8,743 bases of DNA from Pseudomonadota bacterium (GCA_021850555.1 JAJZLX010000335.1:1-8743), one strand, 5' to 3'. Counted from the stretch's first letter, positions 1 to 7,188 are shown. Notes: generated by a model not told the origin, from the letters alone. Program-made: numbers and translations.

Positions 1-929
1 AATGGCGCAGCGGCTGGCACCCCGAGAAGGTGCCTGCGGCTCGCGGCGGCACGGTGCTGATCGTGGGAGCCGGGCCCGCCGGACTCGAAGCGGCCCACGT
101 GCTCGGCAAGCGCGGCTATGCGGTCACCCTCGCCGATGCGGCTCACGAGCCCGGAGGGCGGGTCACGCTCGAGAGCCGCCTGCCCGGCCTCTCGGAATGG
201 GCGCGGGTCAGGGATTACCGCCTGGGTCAGATCAAGCGGCTGCCCGGTGTCTCCCTGTATCTCGGCAACCGACTGTCGGCCCAGGACGTCCGCGAGTTTG
301 GAGCCGATCACGTGCTCATCGCCACCGGCGCCCGGTGGCGGCGCAATGGCCTCGGCAGGTGGCACACGGGGGCCATCAGCGCCCTGCACGCCCCCGCCGT
401 GCTGACCCCCGATGATCTGATGGCGGGCGCGCGACCGACCGGCGCGGTCACCGTATTCGACGACGACCACTACTACATGGGGCCCGTGCTGGCCGCGCTG
501 CTCGCCCGCTCCGGCGCACGCGTCACTTACGTGACCACGGAAGCCCGGGCGGGCGCCTGGAGCCACTACACGGGCGAGCAGGAAGCGACCCAGCGGCAAT
601 TGCTCGAGCTCGGCGTCGAGATCATCGTCGACACCTGCCTCGCCGCATTCGAGGGAACATACGTCTTCCTCGAGTGCATCTATACCGCGACAGTGCGCAA
701 ACACACCGCGAATGCGCTCGTGCTGGTCACCTCGAGAGAGCCGGACGACACGCTCTATCGGGAGCTCGTGCCGGACGGCGAGGAGCACGCCGGCAACATC
801 CAGCGCATCGGCGACTGCCTGCAGCCGGCGCTCATCGCCCACGCGGTCTACTGCGGCCACAAGGCCGCGCGGGAGCTCGACGAAGGCCCCGAGCACCAGC
901 CGCCGCAACGCGACCGGGTCGTGATCTGA
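1..929 (+). CDS. TMADH-like FAD-dependent oxidoreductase, C-terminal part (5' end off the window)
   Basis: This is the C-terminal half of a trimethylamine/dimethylamine dehydrogenase-like flavoprotein. The reading frame is open from base 3 and ends at TGA 927-929, giving 308 visible residues. A GTG at base 30 is probably not the start, because the codons before it encode WRSGWHPE, which matches the linker just after the 4Fe-4S cysteines in this family (WRRQWHPE in the paralogue at 5093-7183). By that alignment the last cluster cysteine lies about 10 codons left of the window. A Rossmann motif GAGPAG (bases 66-83) follows, then GGRV, RLPGL, an IATGARW segment and the C-terminal RIGDCLQPALIAHAVY block. 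In TMADH this region binds ADP and helps pass electrons toward ETF. The TIM-barrel FMN domain is not visible, so the substrate cannot be inferred. It resembles the gene at 5093 along its whole visible length. The family is confident; the reaction is not. Confidence 0.88.
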   Translation, partial: WRSGWHPEKVPAARGGTVLIVGAGPAGLEAAHVLGKRGYAVTLADAAHEPGGRVTLESRLPGLSEWARVRDYRLGQIKRLPGVSLYLGNRLSAQDVREFGADHVLIATGARWRRNGLGRWHTGAISALHAPAVLTPDDLMAGARPTGAVTVFDDDHYYMGPVLAALLARSGARVTYVTTEARAGAWSHYTGEQEATQRQLLELGVEIIVDTCLAAFEGTYVFLECIYTATVRKHTANALVLVTSREPDDTLYRELVPDGEEHAGNIQRIGDCLQPALIAHAVYCGHKAARELDEGPEHQPPQRDRVVI

Positions 930-960
930 GCCCGCCCGGGCCGCGCCGGCCGATCAACAC

Positions 961-1020
961 CCCGGCGCAGGCTCGCGCGCGCTCACCGTTGCCCGCCGTA
1001 CCGGGTACGCCCGGCGCAGG
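961..1020. repeat. 11-bp direct repeat pair with a palindrome before the second copy
   Basis: CCCGGCGCAGG occurs exactly at 961-971 and again at 1010-1020, 49 bp apart start to start. Just before the second copy is the perfect odd-centred palindrome GTACC-G-GGTAC (998-1008). The stretch lies in the 235-bp gap between the flavoprotein fragment and the sulfotransferase gene. In DNA this GC-rich a short repeat could be chance, so a regulatory role is only a possibility. Confidence 0.4.
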
Positions 1021-1056
1021 CCCCGTGGCGCCCTGCCGCCGCGATCGGACGCACAT

Positions 1057-1107
1057 CGCACCAGTGACCGACGGTGCGTAGCGGGTCCGTGCGCGAGGAG
1101 ATAGAAT
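1057..1107 (+). promoter_or_regulatory. Possible promoter with upstream dyad for the TPR-sulfotransferase gene
   Basis: TAGAAT at 1102-1107 matches the sigma-70 -10 consensus at 5 of 6 positions, but no recognisable -35 lies at the usual distance. Instead a perfect inverted repeat, CGCACC-N10-GGTGCG (1057-1062 and 1073-1078), is centred about 46 bp before the expected transcription start near 1114. That is a common position for an activator site, and activator dependence would explain the missing -35. An 8-bp palindrome TCGATCGA (1107-1114) overlaps the end of the -10. The arrangement is seen in the sequence; its function is inferred. Confidence 0.28.
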
Positions 1108-1164
1108 CGATCGAGAGGACTGCGCGCAACTGCGCAGCCCGGTGGTGAATCGAGGTTGGCTGCC

Positions 1165-3159
1165 GTGTCTTCGCAGGCTCAAGGCGCCGTTCGCGCCGCA
1201 TACATGCGGGCGCTGCAGGCCGTGCGGCTCGGGCGCTTCCAGAGCGCGGAGCAGCTGCTGCGGCAGATCCAGCGCACCTGCCCCGGAGAGATCAACAGCC
1301 TGCATCTGCTGGGGGCGACCCTGCTGTCGCAGGGCAAGCTGGCACCCGCGCTGCAAGTCCTCGAGCGCGTCGTTGCCGATGCTCCCCTGTTCGCTCACGC
1401 ACGCGTCGATCTTGCGCGCGCCTACCGCCAGGACGGACGCCTGGAGGCGGCGCGCACGCAGCTGCGCCGGCTCGTGCAGGAAAGACCATCCCTGGAGCCC
1501 GCGTGGCTTGCCTATGGCGAGGTGCTCGTGGACCTCGGCATGGCCGCGGACGCACGCTTCGCGTTCGAGCAGGCGCGACGGCTCGATCCTCACCGGCGGC
1601 GCATAGAGCAGGCAACGACCGCCCTCGCCGGCGGCGACTATCGCTCCTCGGAAGAGATCTTCCGTGAAGTCCTCAAGAGCGATGCGAGCCACCTCGCCGC
1701 CCTCGCCGGTCTCGCCGCCGTAGCCATCCGGGCAGGCAATACGCGCGATGCCGAGCGACTGCTGGGCCACGCCCGCAGCCGTTGCGCTCACCACCCCCTC
1801 GTGCGGCGCGCATGGGGCCACAGCCTGCTTGCCGCGGAGCGACTGACCGAGGCGGAAGCCGCCTTTCGTGATCTGCTGACATTCGAGCCGCAGAACCCGC
1901 TCAACTGGTCGGCATTGGGCTCGGTGTACATCAAGCTTCTGCGTCAGGAGGAGGCGCTGGCGGCCTACGAGGAGGCCGCGCGCCTCGATCCCTCGCAAGC
2001 GAGCTTCCGGCTTGCCATCGGCCACGTCAACAAGACGCTCGGACGGCGCGCGCAATGCGAGAGCGCCTATAAGGAATGCCTGAGACTCGACCCGAAGTAC
2101 ACGGAGGCCTACTGGAGCCTTGCAGATCTGAAGAACTACCTCTTCAGCGATGCGGAGCTCGCATCGATGCAAGACCTGCTCGCCTCCTCGGGCGGCACCG
2201 ACCCGGCGCAGCTGCACTTTGCGCTCGCACGCGCGCTCGAGCAGCGAGACAGGTGCGCCGAGGCGTTCGGCCACTATGCCGAGGGCAATGCATTGCGCAG
2301 GCGGACCGCCCCCTTTTCGATCGAGAGCTTCGAGGAGAAATCCAGACGCGTCGCGGCCTGTTACACCCGTGATTTCTTCCGGGAGCGCGCCCCGGCCGGT
2401 CATCCCGATCCGGCACCGATCTTCATTCTCGGCCTGCCCCGCTCCGGCTCGACGCTCGTCGAGCAGATCCTCGCCAGTCACTCTCAGGTCGAAGGCACGA
2501 TGGAGCTGCACAACATCCTCGCGATGGTGCGCGAGCTCGACCACCTGCAGGCCGATCGGGACGGCTATCCGGAAAAAGTGCGCGCGCTCTCAGCGCAGGA
2601 GCTCACCGGGCTTGGCCGCCGCTACATCGAGGAGACCGGCACCGTACGATCCGGCAAGCCGCGCTTCATCGACAAGATGCCCAACAATTTCAGCCACGTC
2701 GGCCTGATACACGCCATCCTTCCAAACGCCAGGATCGTCGATGTCCGCCGCCACCCCATGGACGCCTGCTTCAGCAACTTCAAGCAGTACTTCGCCAACG
2801 GCCAGTCCTTCAGCTACGACCTCGAGGACCTCGGGCGCTATTATCGCTGTTACCTCGCCCTGATGGATCACTGGGACGAGGTGCTGCCGGGCAAGGTCAT
2901 GCACCTTCAATACGAGCAGCTGATTCGCGAGCCGGAAGACACCATCCGGCGCCTTCTCGAGCACTGCGGACTGCAGTTCGAGGCGAGGACGCTCAGCTTT
3001 CACGAGAACCGCCGCGCCGTGCGCACCGCCAGCGCCGAGCAGGTGCGCCAGCCGCTGTACGCCTCCGGAGTGGGCTACTGGAGGCGGTTTGCGAAGCAAC
3101 TCGAGCCTCTGCGGGCCAGCCTCGGGGACTGCCTCGATCGCTTCGCCGCCTGGGAATGA
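1165..3159 (+). CDS. TPR-repeat sulfotransferase fusion protein
   Basis: This 664-residue protein is predicted cytoplasmic, with no signal peptide or membrane segment. Residues 5-380 form roughly nine or ten tetratricopeptide repeats with the typical A-x-x-x-G-x-x-x-x-A spacing and units often ending in DP, for example ARRLDP and ECLRLDP. The C-terminal domain is a PAPS-dependent sulfotransferase (Sulfotransfer_3/TPST-like). It has the 5'-phosphosulfate loop GLPRSGST at residues 423-430 and the 3'-phosphate motif RHPMDACFS at 529-537, with Arg529 and Ser537 at the expected spacing of eight. It should move sulfate from PAPS to a hydroxyl or amine acceptor, which the sequence does not reveal. 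The TPR array probably binds the acceptor or a partner. Start choice: GAGG at 1152-1155 is 9 nt before GTG 1165; TTG 1156 leaves no room for a ribosome site, and ATG 1204 would cut into the first repeat. It is promoted separately from its neighbours. Confidence 0.9.
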   Translation: MSSQAQGAVRAAYMRALQAVRLGRFQSAEQLLRQIQRTCPGEINSLHLLGATLLSQGKLAPALQVLERVVADAPLFAHARVDLARAYRQDGRLEAARTQLRRLVQERPSLEPAWLAYGEVLVDLGMAADARFAFEQARRLDPHRRRIEQATTALAGGDYRSSEEIFREVLKSDASHLAALAGLAAVAIRAGNTRDAERLLGHARSRCAHHPLVRRAWGHSLLAAERLTEAEAAFRDLLTFEPQNPLNWSALGSVYIKLLRQEEALAAYEEAARLDPSQASFRLAIGHVNKTLGRRAQCESAYKECLRLDPKYTEAYWSLADLKNYLFSDAELASMQDLLASSGGTDPAQLHFALARALEQRDRCAEAFGHYAEGNALRRRTAPFSIESFEEKSRRVAACYTRDFFRERAPAGHPDPAPIFILGLPRSGSTLVEQILASHSQVEGTMELHNILAMVRELDHLQADRDGYPEKVRALSAQELTGLGRRYIEETGTVRSGKPRFIDKMPNNFSHVGLIHAILPNARIVDVRRHPMDACFSNFKQYFANGQSFSYDLEDLGRYYRCYLALMDHWDEVLPGKVMHLQYEQLIREPEDTIRRLLEHCGLQFEARTLSFHENRRAVRTASAEQVRQPLYASGVGYWRRFAKQLEPLRASLGDCLDRFAAWE

Positions 3160-3208
3160 GCGGGCCGCCGCCGGGCCGCGGACGCGAATGCCGTGCCTGA
3201 CTTGAGCC

Positions 3209-3223
3209 GCCCGATACCCGGGC
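3209..3223 (+). other. Short stem-loop after the sulfotransferase gene
   Basis: GCCCG-ATACC-CGGGC can form a 5-bp, all-GC stem with a 5-nt loop, about 50 nt after the stop codon of the sulfotransferase gene. No T-run follows, so it is not a standard intrinsic terminator. It might slow RNA decay or assist Rho, or it may be chance in GC-rich sequence. Confidence 0.22.
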
Positions 3224-3327
3224 TGCCTCCGGGGCGCGGCGCACCGGGCCGCGTGGGCGCGCAACCCCTCCGAGCCACTCCGGGCCTGCCTTCGGCTCGA
3301 GCGCGCGCGATCCGGTGGCCGCCCCAG

Positions 3328-3367
3328 TATTTTTACATTAGTATAATTGTAGCAGCGGACTCGAGTC
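3328..3367 (+). promoter_or_regulatory. AT-rich promoter and operator region of the MttB-like gene
   Basis: A sharp AT-rich island (about 3328-3351) interrupts the GC-rich gap. It holds a perfect -10 box TATAAT at 3342-3347, with no consensus -35 at 16-18 bp upstream (that segment is all G and C). The -10 lies inside an 18-bp dyad with arms TACA (3334-3337) and TGTA (3348-3351), separated by 10 nt. Immediately downstream, over the expected transcription start near 3354, is the perfect 10-bp palindrome GACTCGAGTC (3358-3367). A protein bound to either dyad would block or remodel polymerase. The predicted leader is about 80 nt. Promoter activity is likely; the operator role is inference. Confidence 0.5.
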
Positions 3368-3432
3368 GATCCCCGAGCTCGCGTGACCGTAGCGCAGCGG
3401 CTGACCTGTCGAAAGATACCCGGGAGCACCTC

Positions 3433-4971
3433 ATGAGCGACCCCGCGATCCCAATTCGTCGCGCCCGTGAAAGCAGGCGTGCGCGCGCCCGCACCCCCGT
3501 GGAGAAATACCCGTACATCCGGCGGCGATTGCCGCCTGTCGATCTGCTGAGCTCGGAGGCCGTCGAGATCATCGAGGCGAATGCGGAAACGATCCTCGAG
3601 GAAATCGGCATCGAGCTGCGGCGCGACCCGGAGTCGCTGCGCCTGTGGCGGCAGGCGGGAGCGGACGTGAAGGGCGAGCGGGTGCACATCCCGCGAGGGC
3701 TGGCCCGGCATCTTCTCTTGAGCGCTCCGTCGGTGTTCACCCTCTTTGCCCGCAACCCCGAGCGCAACGTCCGTTTCGGCGGCGAGGCGACCGTCTTCTC
3801 TCCCGTGGGCGGACCGCCGTTCGTCAGCGACCTCGATCGCGGCCGCCGCTACGGAACGCTCGAGGATCTGCACAACTTCATCAAGCTCGCGCACATGGCG
3901 CCCGCGATTCATTTCTCCGGCGGCAGCATGTGCGAGCCGATGGAAATTCCTCCAGGCAAGCGGCACCTCGACGTGCAATACGCCTTCTTCCGGTATTCGG
4001 ACCAGGGTTGCGAGGCCACGCCGGAGACCGAAGGGCACGCCGCCGATGCGATCGCGCTCGCACAGATTCTGTTCGGCGAGGACTACCTGCAGACGCACCC
4101 GGTCGTACTCGGCAACATCAACTCGAACTCGCCGCTCGTCTATGACGGACGGATGCTCGGGGCGCTGCGGCAGTTTGCCAGCCACAACCAGGGTACGATC
4201 GTGGTGCCTGCCATGCTCGCCGGCGCCATGGGCCCCGTGACGCCCGCCGGCTGCATGGCCGAGCTGCTCGCCGAGACGCTGTGCGGGATGGCGCTCACGC
4301 AGATCGTGCGTCCCGGCGCGCCGGTGATTTTCGGCTCGTTCGTCGGCGCGATTTCGATGCGCACGGGAGCGCCGACGTTCGGCACTCCGGAGGCGACGCA
4401 GATGATTTTCGCCACGGCTCAGCTTGCCCGCCGGCTGCGGCTTCCCTGCCGCAGCGGCGGCTCGCTGTGCTCCTCAAAGGTCGTCGATGCCCAGGCCGGC
4501 TACGAGAGCGCGAACACGCTGCTGCCCACGCTGCTCGCCGGAGTCAATCTCGTGACTCATGCGGCCGGCTGGCTCGAGGGCGGGCTCGTCGCGAGCTACG
4601 AGAAGTTCGTGATGGACGCGGACCAGTGCGCGATGATGCAGAGCCTCGCACAGGGCATGGACCTGTCCGAGCGCGGCCAGGCGCTCGATGCGATCCGGGA
4701 AGTCGGTCCCGGCAGCCACTTTCTCGGCTGCGCGCACACCCAAGCCAACTTCGAGGCCGCGTTCTATCAGTCGGCGGTCGCGGACTACTCCTCTTACGAG
4801 CAATGGTCGGAGGAGGGACGGCTCACCGCCGAGCAGCGCGCCAACCGCGTGTGGAAGAGAATGCTGGCGGAGTATCAGGACCCGGGGATCGAACCGGCGC
4901 GCGATGAAGCCATGCTCGAGTTCATCGCGCGGCGCAAGGCGCAATTGCCCGACCAGATCACCGAGGAATGA
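3433..4971 (+). CDS. MttB-superfamily (trimethylamine methyltransferase-like) protein, non-pyrrolysine
   Basis: This 512-residue protein belongs to the MTTB family (COG5598). Characterised members move a methyl group from trimethylamine, or in the non-pyrrolysine branch from glycine betaine, proline betaine or carnitine, to a corrinoid protein. Family features are an Arg-rich N-terminus (residues 7-29), the GSFVGAISMRTGAPTFGTPE block (301-320) and the SSKVVDAQAGYES block (347-359). The frame runs through with no TAG, so it does not carry the pyrrolysine of the archaeal trimethylamine enzyme. Archaeal MttB is of similar length, with pyrrolysine at 334. The start is ATG 3433 with GGGAG at 3422-3426, 6 nt upstream. 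The open frame extends back to 3193, but that part covers the promoter and looks like translated GC-rich spacer. It lies 121 bp before a TMADH-like gene. No corrinoid protein is encoded nearby, so the methyl acceptor is unknown. The family is very sure; the substrate, likely a methylated amine or betaine, is inference. Confidence 0.9.
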   Translation: MSDPAIPIRRARESRRARARTPVEKYPYIRRRLPPVDLLSSEAVEIIEANAETILEEIGIELRRDPESLRLWRQAGADVKGERVHIPRGLARHLLLSAPSVFTLFARNPERNVRFGGEATVFSPVGGPPFVSDLDRGRRYGTLEDLHNFIKLAHMAPAIHFSGGSMCEPMEIPPGKRHLDVQYAFFRYSDQGCEATPETEGHAADAIALAQILFGEDYLQTHPVVLGNINSNSPLVYDGRMLGALRQFASHNQGTIVVPAMLAGAMGPVTPAGCMAELLAETLCGMALTQIVRPGAPVIFGSFVGAISMRTGAPTFGTPEATQMIFATAQLARRLRLPCRSGGSLCSSKVVDAQAGYESANTLLPTLLAGVNLVTHAAGWLEGGLVASYEKFVMDADQCAMMQSLAQGMDLSERGQALDAIREVGPGSHFLGCAHTQANFEAAFYQSAVADYSSYEQWSEEGRLTAEQRANRVWKRMLAEYQDPGIEPARDEAMLEFIARRKAQLPDQITEE

Positions 4972-4989
4972 GGCGGACCGGCGGCCAAG

Positions 4990-5050
4990 TTGCCATCGTC
5001 CCGGCTCTTACTGTACGATCGGCCAACAAGAACTGCCCTTGATCCGATCA
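4990..5050 (+). promoter_or_regulatory. Possible sigma-70 promoter and leader palindrome of the TMADH-like gene
   Basis: TTGCCA at 4990-4995 (5 of 6 to the -35 consensus) is followed after 18 bp by TACGAT at 5014-5019 (4 of 6 to the -10). Transcription would start near 5026. In the leader, 14-24 nt after that start, lies the perfect odd-centred palindrome TGATC-C-GATCA (5040-5050), suitably placed for a repressor. The gap between the MttB-like gene and this gene is 121 bp, so read-through transcription from upstream is also possible. Confidence 0.38.
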
Positions 5051-5092
5051 TGCGGCCGGGGCGGCGGAGCAACGACTCGAAGGCTCACTTTC

Positions 5093-7183
5093 ATGCCTCG
5101 CAATCCCCGCTACGACGTCCTGTTCGAGCCCGTGCGGATCGGCCCGGTGACGGCTCCCAACCGGTTCTATGCGGTGCCCCACGCGAGCGGCATGACGAAT
5201 GCCATGCCGCGCATGCGGGCGGCGTTCAGGGAAACCAAGGCTGAGGGCGGCTGGGGCGTGGTCTGCACCGGCTACGTTTCCATCGATCCCGCATCGGACG
5301 ACGCTCCCTTGCCCTATGCCACGCTGTGGGATGACGAGGACGTGCGCTCCCACGCCATGATGACGGAAGCGGTTCACCGGCACGGGGCCCTCGCCGGCAT
5401 CGAGCTCTGGCACGGAGGCGGCTCGGTCATGAACCGGCTCAATCGGACGCCCTCCATGTCTCCCTCGGGCACCGCGTGGATGCCGACGCACGTCAGCTAC
5501 ATCGGCAACCAGCGCCCGCGTGTCATGGACCTCCAGGACATTCGCGGCCTGCTCGAGGCGCAGATGCGGGCCGCGCGCCTGGCACGCAGCGCCGGCTTCG
5601 ACATCGTGTACGTGTACGCGGGGATGGGCTACCTGCCCCACGAGTTTCTCCTGCCCGAATGGAATCACCGCACGGACGCCTACGGCGGCTGCCTGCGCAA
5701 CCGGGCGCGCATCGTGCGGGAACTGCTCGAAGTGACCCGTGAGGCGGTCGGCGACCGATGTGCGGTCGCGCTGCGGGTCAGCCTCGAGGAGCTTCGCGCG
5801 CGCCCGAGCGAGCGCGCCCCCTCGGAAGCGCACGAGCTCGTGCAGCTGCTCGCTGACCTGCCGGACCTCTGGGACGTGAAAATGGATTCCGAGACGACCG
5901 ATTGCGCGCCGTCCCGCTTCGCGCCCGAGGGCAGCCACGAGCCGGTGATATCCTTCGTCAAGTCGATCACGGGCAAGCCGGTCGTCGGTGTCGGCCGCTT
6001 CACCTCCCCGGACGCGATGGTGGGGCAGATTCGCCGCGGAGTGCTCGATCTCATCGGTGGCGCCCGGCCGTCGATCGCCGATCCGTTCCTGCCGAAGAAA
6101 ATCGACGAGGGCCGCGAGGAAGACATCCGGGAGTGCATAGGCTGCAACATCTGCATCTCGAGCTGGCACGACTGTGTTCCGGTCCGCTGCACGCAAAATC
6201 CCACCATCGGCGAGGAATGGCGCCGGCAGTGGCATCCGGAGCGCGTGCCGGCCGCGCCCAACGCCGCAACGGTGCTCGTGGTGGGCGGCGGGCCCGCCGG
6301 CCTGGAGTGCGCGCTGACGCTCGGCCGGCGCGGTTACGAGGTCATGCTGGCGGAGGCCGGGGCCGAGCTCGGCGGACGCCTGCGCTTCGAGACACGCCTG
6401 CCGGGACTCGCCACCTGGTCGCGTGTTCTTGACTGGCGACGCAGTCAGCTGCAGCGTCTGGCGAACGTCACGGTGTACCGCGGCAACCGGCTCACCGCGG
6501 ACGAGATCCTGGAACTGCGTCCCGCGCACGTGGTGGCGGCTACCGGGTCGCGGTGGGTGCCCCTGCTCTACACACCTCTGGAGGTCCCCTCGGGCACGCT
6601 CCCCGGTCCCAATGTGTTCACGCCCGATGACGTCGCCGCCGGCACGCGGCTCGAAGACCCCGTCGTCGTGTTTGATTTCGATAATTACTACATGGGCAGC
6701 GCCCTGGCCGAGCACCTGGCGCGCGCCGGCCACCATGTGAGCTACACGACCCCCTCGGGACTGGCTTCCGCCTGGTCCATCATGACCAACGAGCAGCCGC
6801 AGACGTACCGCGCGCTCGCCGATGCGGGCGTTGCGGTACACACGCTGACACGCGTCGAGTCATTCGAGGGCGATGAGGTGACGCTCATCAACGTCTTCAC
6901 CTCCGCCCGCACGCGCCTGCCTTGCCGGGCGCTCGTGATCGTGGGCGCACGTCTGCCGCAGGACGCCTTGTACCAGGAACTGACCACCCGGCGCGAAGAG
7001 CTCATCGCAGCCGGTGTCGCCTCGATCACCCGGATCGGGGATGCGCTCGCGCCTGGAGCCATCGCTCACGCCGTTTACAGCGGTCACCGCTATGGACGTG
7101 AGCTCGACGCAAGCGGTGAGGAGCGTGCACTGCGGCGCGACGCACCGGTCCGTACCGTGATCCATGCACCGCCATCGGCGTGA
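5093..7183 (+). CDS. TMADH-like FMN/4Fe-4S/ADP-domain amine dehydrogenase or demethylase
   Basis: This 696-residue protein (Methylophilus TMADH is 729) has the complete three-part layout. The N-terminal Old-Yellow-Enzyme TIM barrel (about 5-335) begins with FEPVRIGP and NRFYAVPH. A 4Fe-4S site has Cys348, 351, 354 and 366, then WRRQWHPE. The C-terminal nucleotide domain carries GGGPAG at 398-403. The family oxidatively removes N-methyl groups and passes electrons from FMN through the cluster to ETF. Comparison with TMADH from memory: Tyr61 (Tyr60), Tyr175 (Tyr169), Asp270 (Asp267) and Trp358 (Trp355) are kept. Ala31 replaces the FMN-linking Cys30, Met178 replaces His172, and cage Trp264 is absent with a 2-residue deletion. 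FMN is therefore probably non-covalent and the substrate differs; dimethylamine, N-methylproline-type or another secondary or tertiary amine are options. The cluster spacing argues against a 2,4-dienoyl-CoA reductase. Start ATG 5093 has GAAGG 9 nt upstream; upstream in-frame codons show no homology. Confidence 0.88.
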   Translation: MPRNPRYDVLFEPVRIGPVTAPNRFYAVPHASGMTNAMPRMRAAFRETKAEGGWGVVCTGYVSIDPASDDAPLPYATLWDDEDVRSHAMMTEAVHRHGALAGIELWHGGGSVMNRLNRTPSMSPSGTAWMPTHVSYIGNQRPRVMDLQDIRGLLEAQMRAARLARSAGFDIVYVYAGMGYLPHEFLLPEWNHRTDAYGGCLRNRARIVRELLEVTREAVGDRCAVALRVSLEELRARPSERAPSEAHELVQLLADLPDLWDVKMDSETTDCAPSRFAPEGSHEPVISFVKSITGKPVVGVGRFTSPDAMVGQIRRGVLDLIGGARPSIADPFLPKKIDEGREEDIRECIGCNICISSWHDCVPVRCTQNPTIGEEWRRQWHPERVPAAPNAATVLVVGGGPAGLECALTLGRRGYEVMLAEAGAELGGRLRFETRLPGLATWSRVLDWRRSQLQRLANVTVYRGNRLTADEILELRPAHVVAATGSRWVPLLYTPLEVPSGTLPGPNVFTPDDVAAGTRLEDPVVVFDFDNYYMGSALAEHLARAGHHVSYTTPSGLASAWSIMTNEQPQTYRALADAGVAVHTLTRVESFEGDEVTLINVFTSARTRLPCRALVIVGARLPQDALYQELTTRREELIAAGVASITRIGDALAPGAIAHAVYSGHRYGRELDASGEERALRRDAPVRTVIHAPPSA

Positions 7184-7188
7184 CACCG

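Noticed and set aside
30..929. GTG 30 as the true start of the first gene
   Set aside because: The frame is open to the window edge and the codons before GTG encode the conserved WR-x-x-WHPE linker, so the gene continues to the left.
832..2544. Long open frame on the minus strand opposite the sulfotransferase gene
   Set aside because: It is the antisense shadow of a GC-rich gene; the translation is low-complexity Arg/Ala/Gly-rich with no recognisable domain, while the + strand has clear TPR and PAPS motifs.
3193..3432. N-terminal extension of the MttB-like protein back to 3193
   Set aside because: The extension covers the AT-rich promoter, reads as translated GC-rich spacer, and ATG 3433 has GGGAG at ideal spacing.
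2590..4185. Minus-strand open frame spanning the sulfotransferase end, the gap and the MttB-like gene
   Set aside because: It crosses two well-supported genes and a promoter region and has no family features.
3433..4971. Pyrrolysine-containing trimethylamine methyltransferase
   Set aside because: No in-frame TAG exists; the protein is read through to a TGA at the expected family length.
4688..5092. N-terminal extension of the TMADH-like protein to 4688
   Set aside because: It would overlap the MttB-like gene by about 280 bp; homology to TMADH begins right at the residues after ATG 5093.
5048..6841. Minus-strand 597-residue open frame opposite the TMADH-like gene
   Set aside because: Antisense shadow; the + strand carries complete FMN, Fe-S and Rossmann motifs over the same bases.
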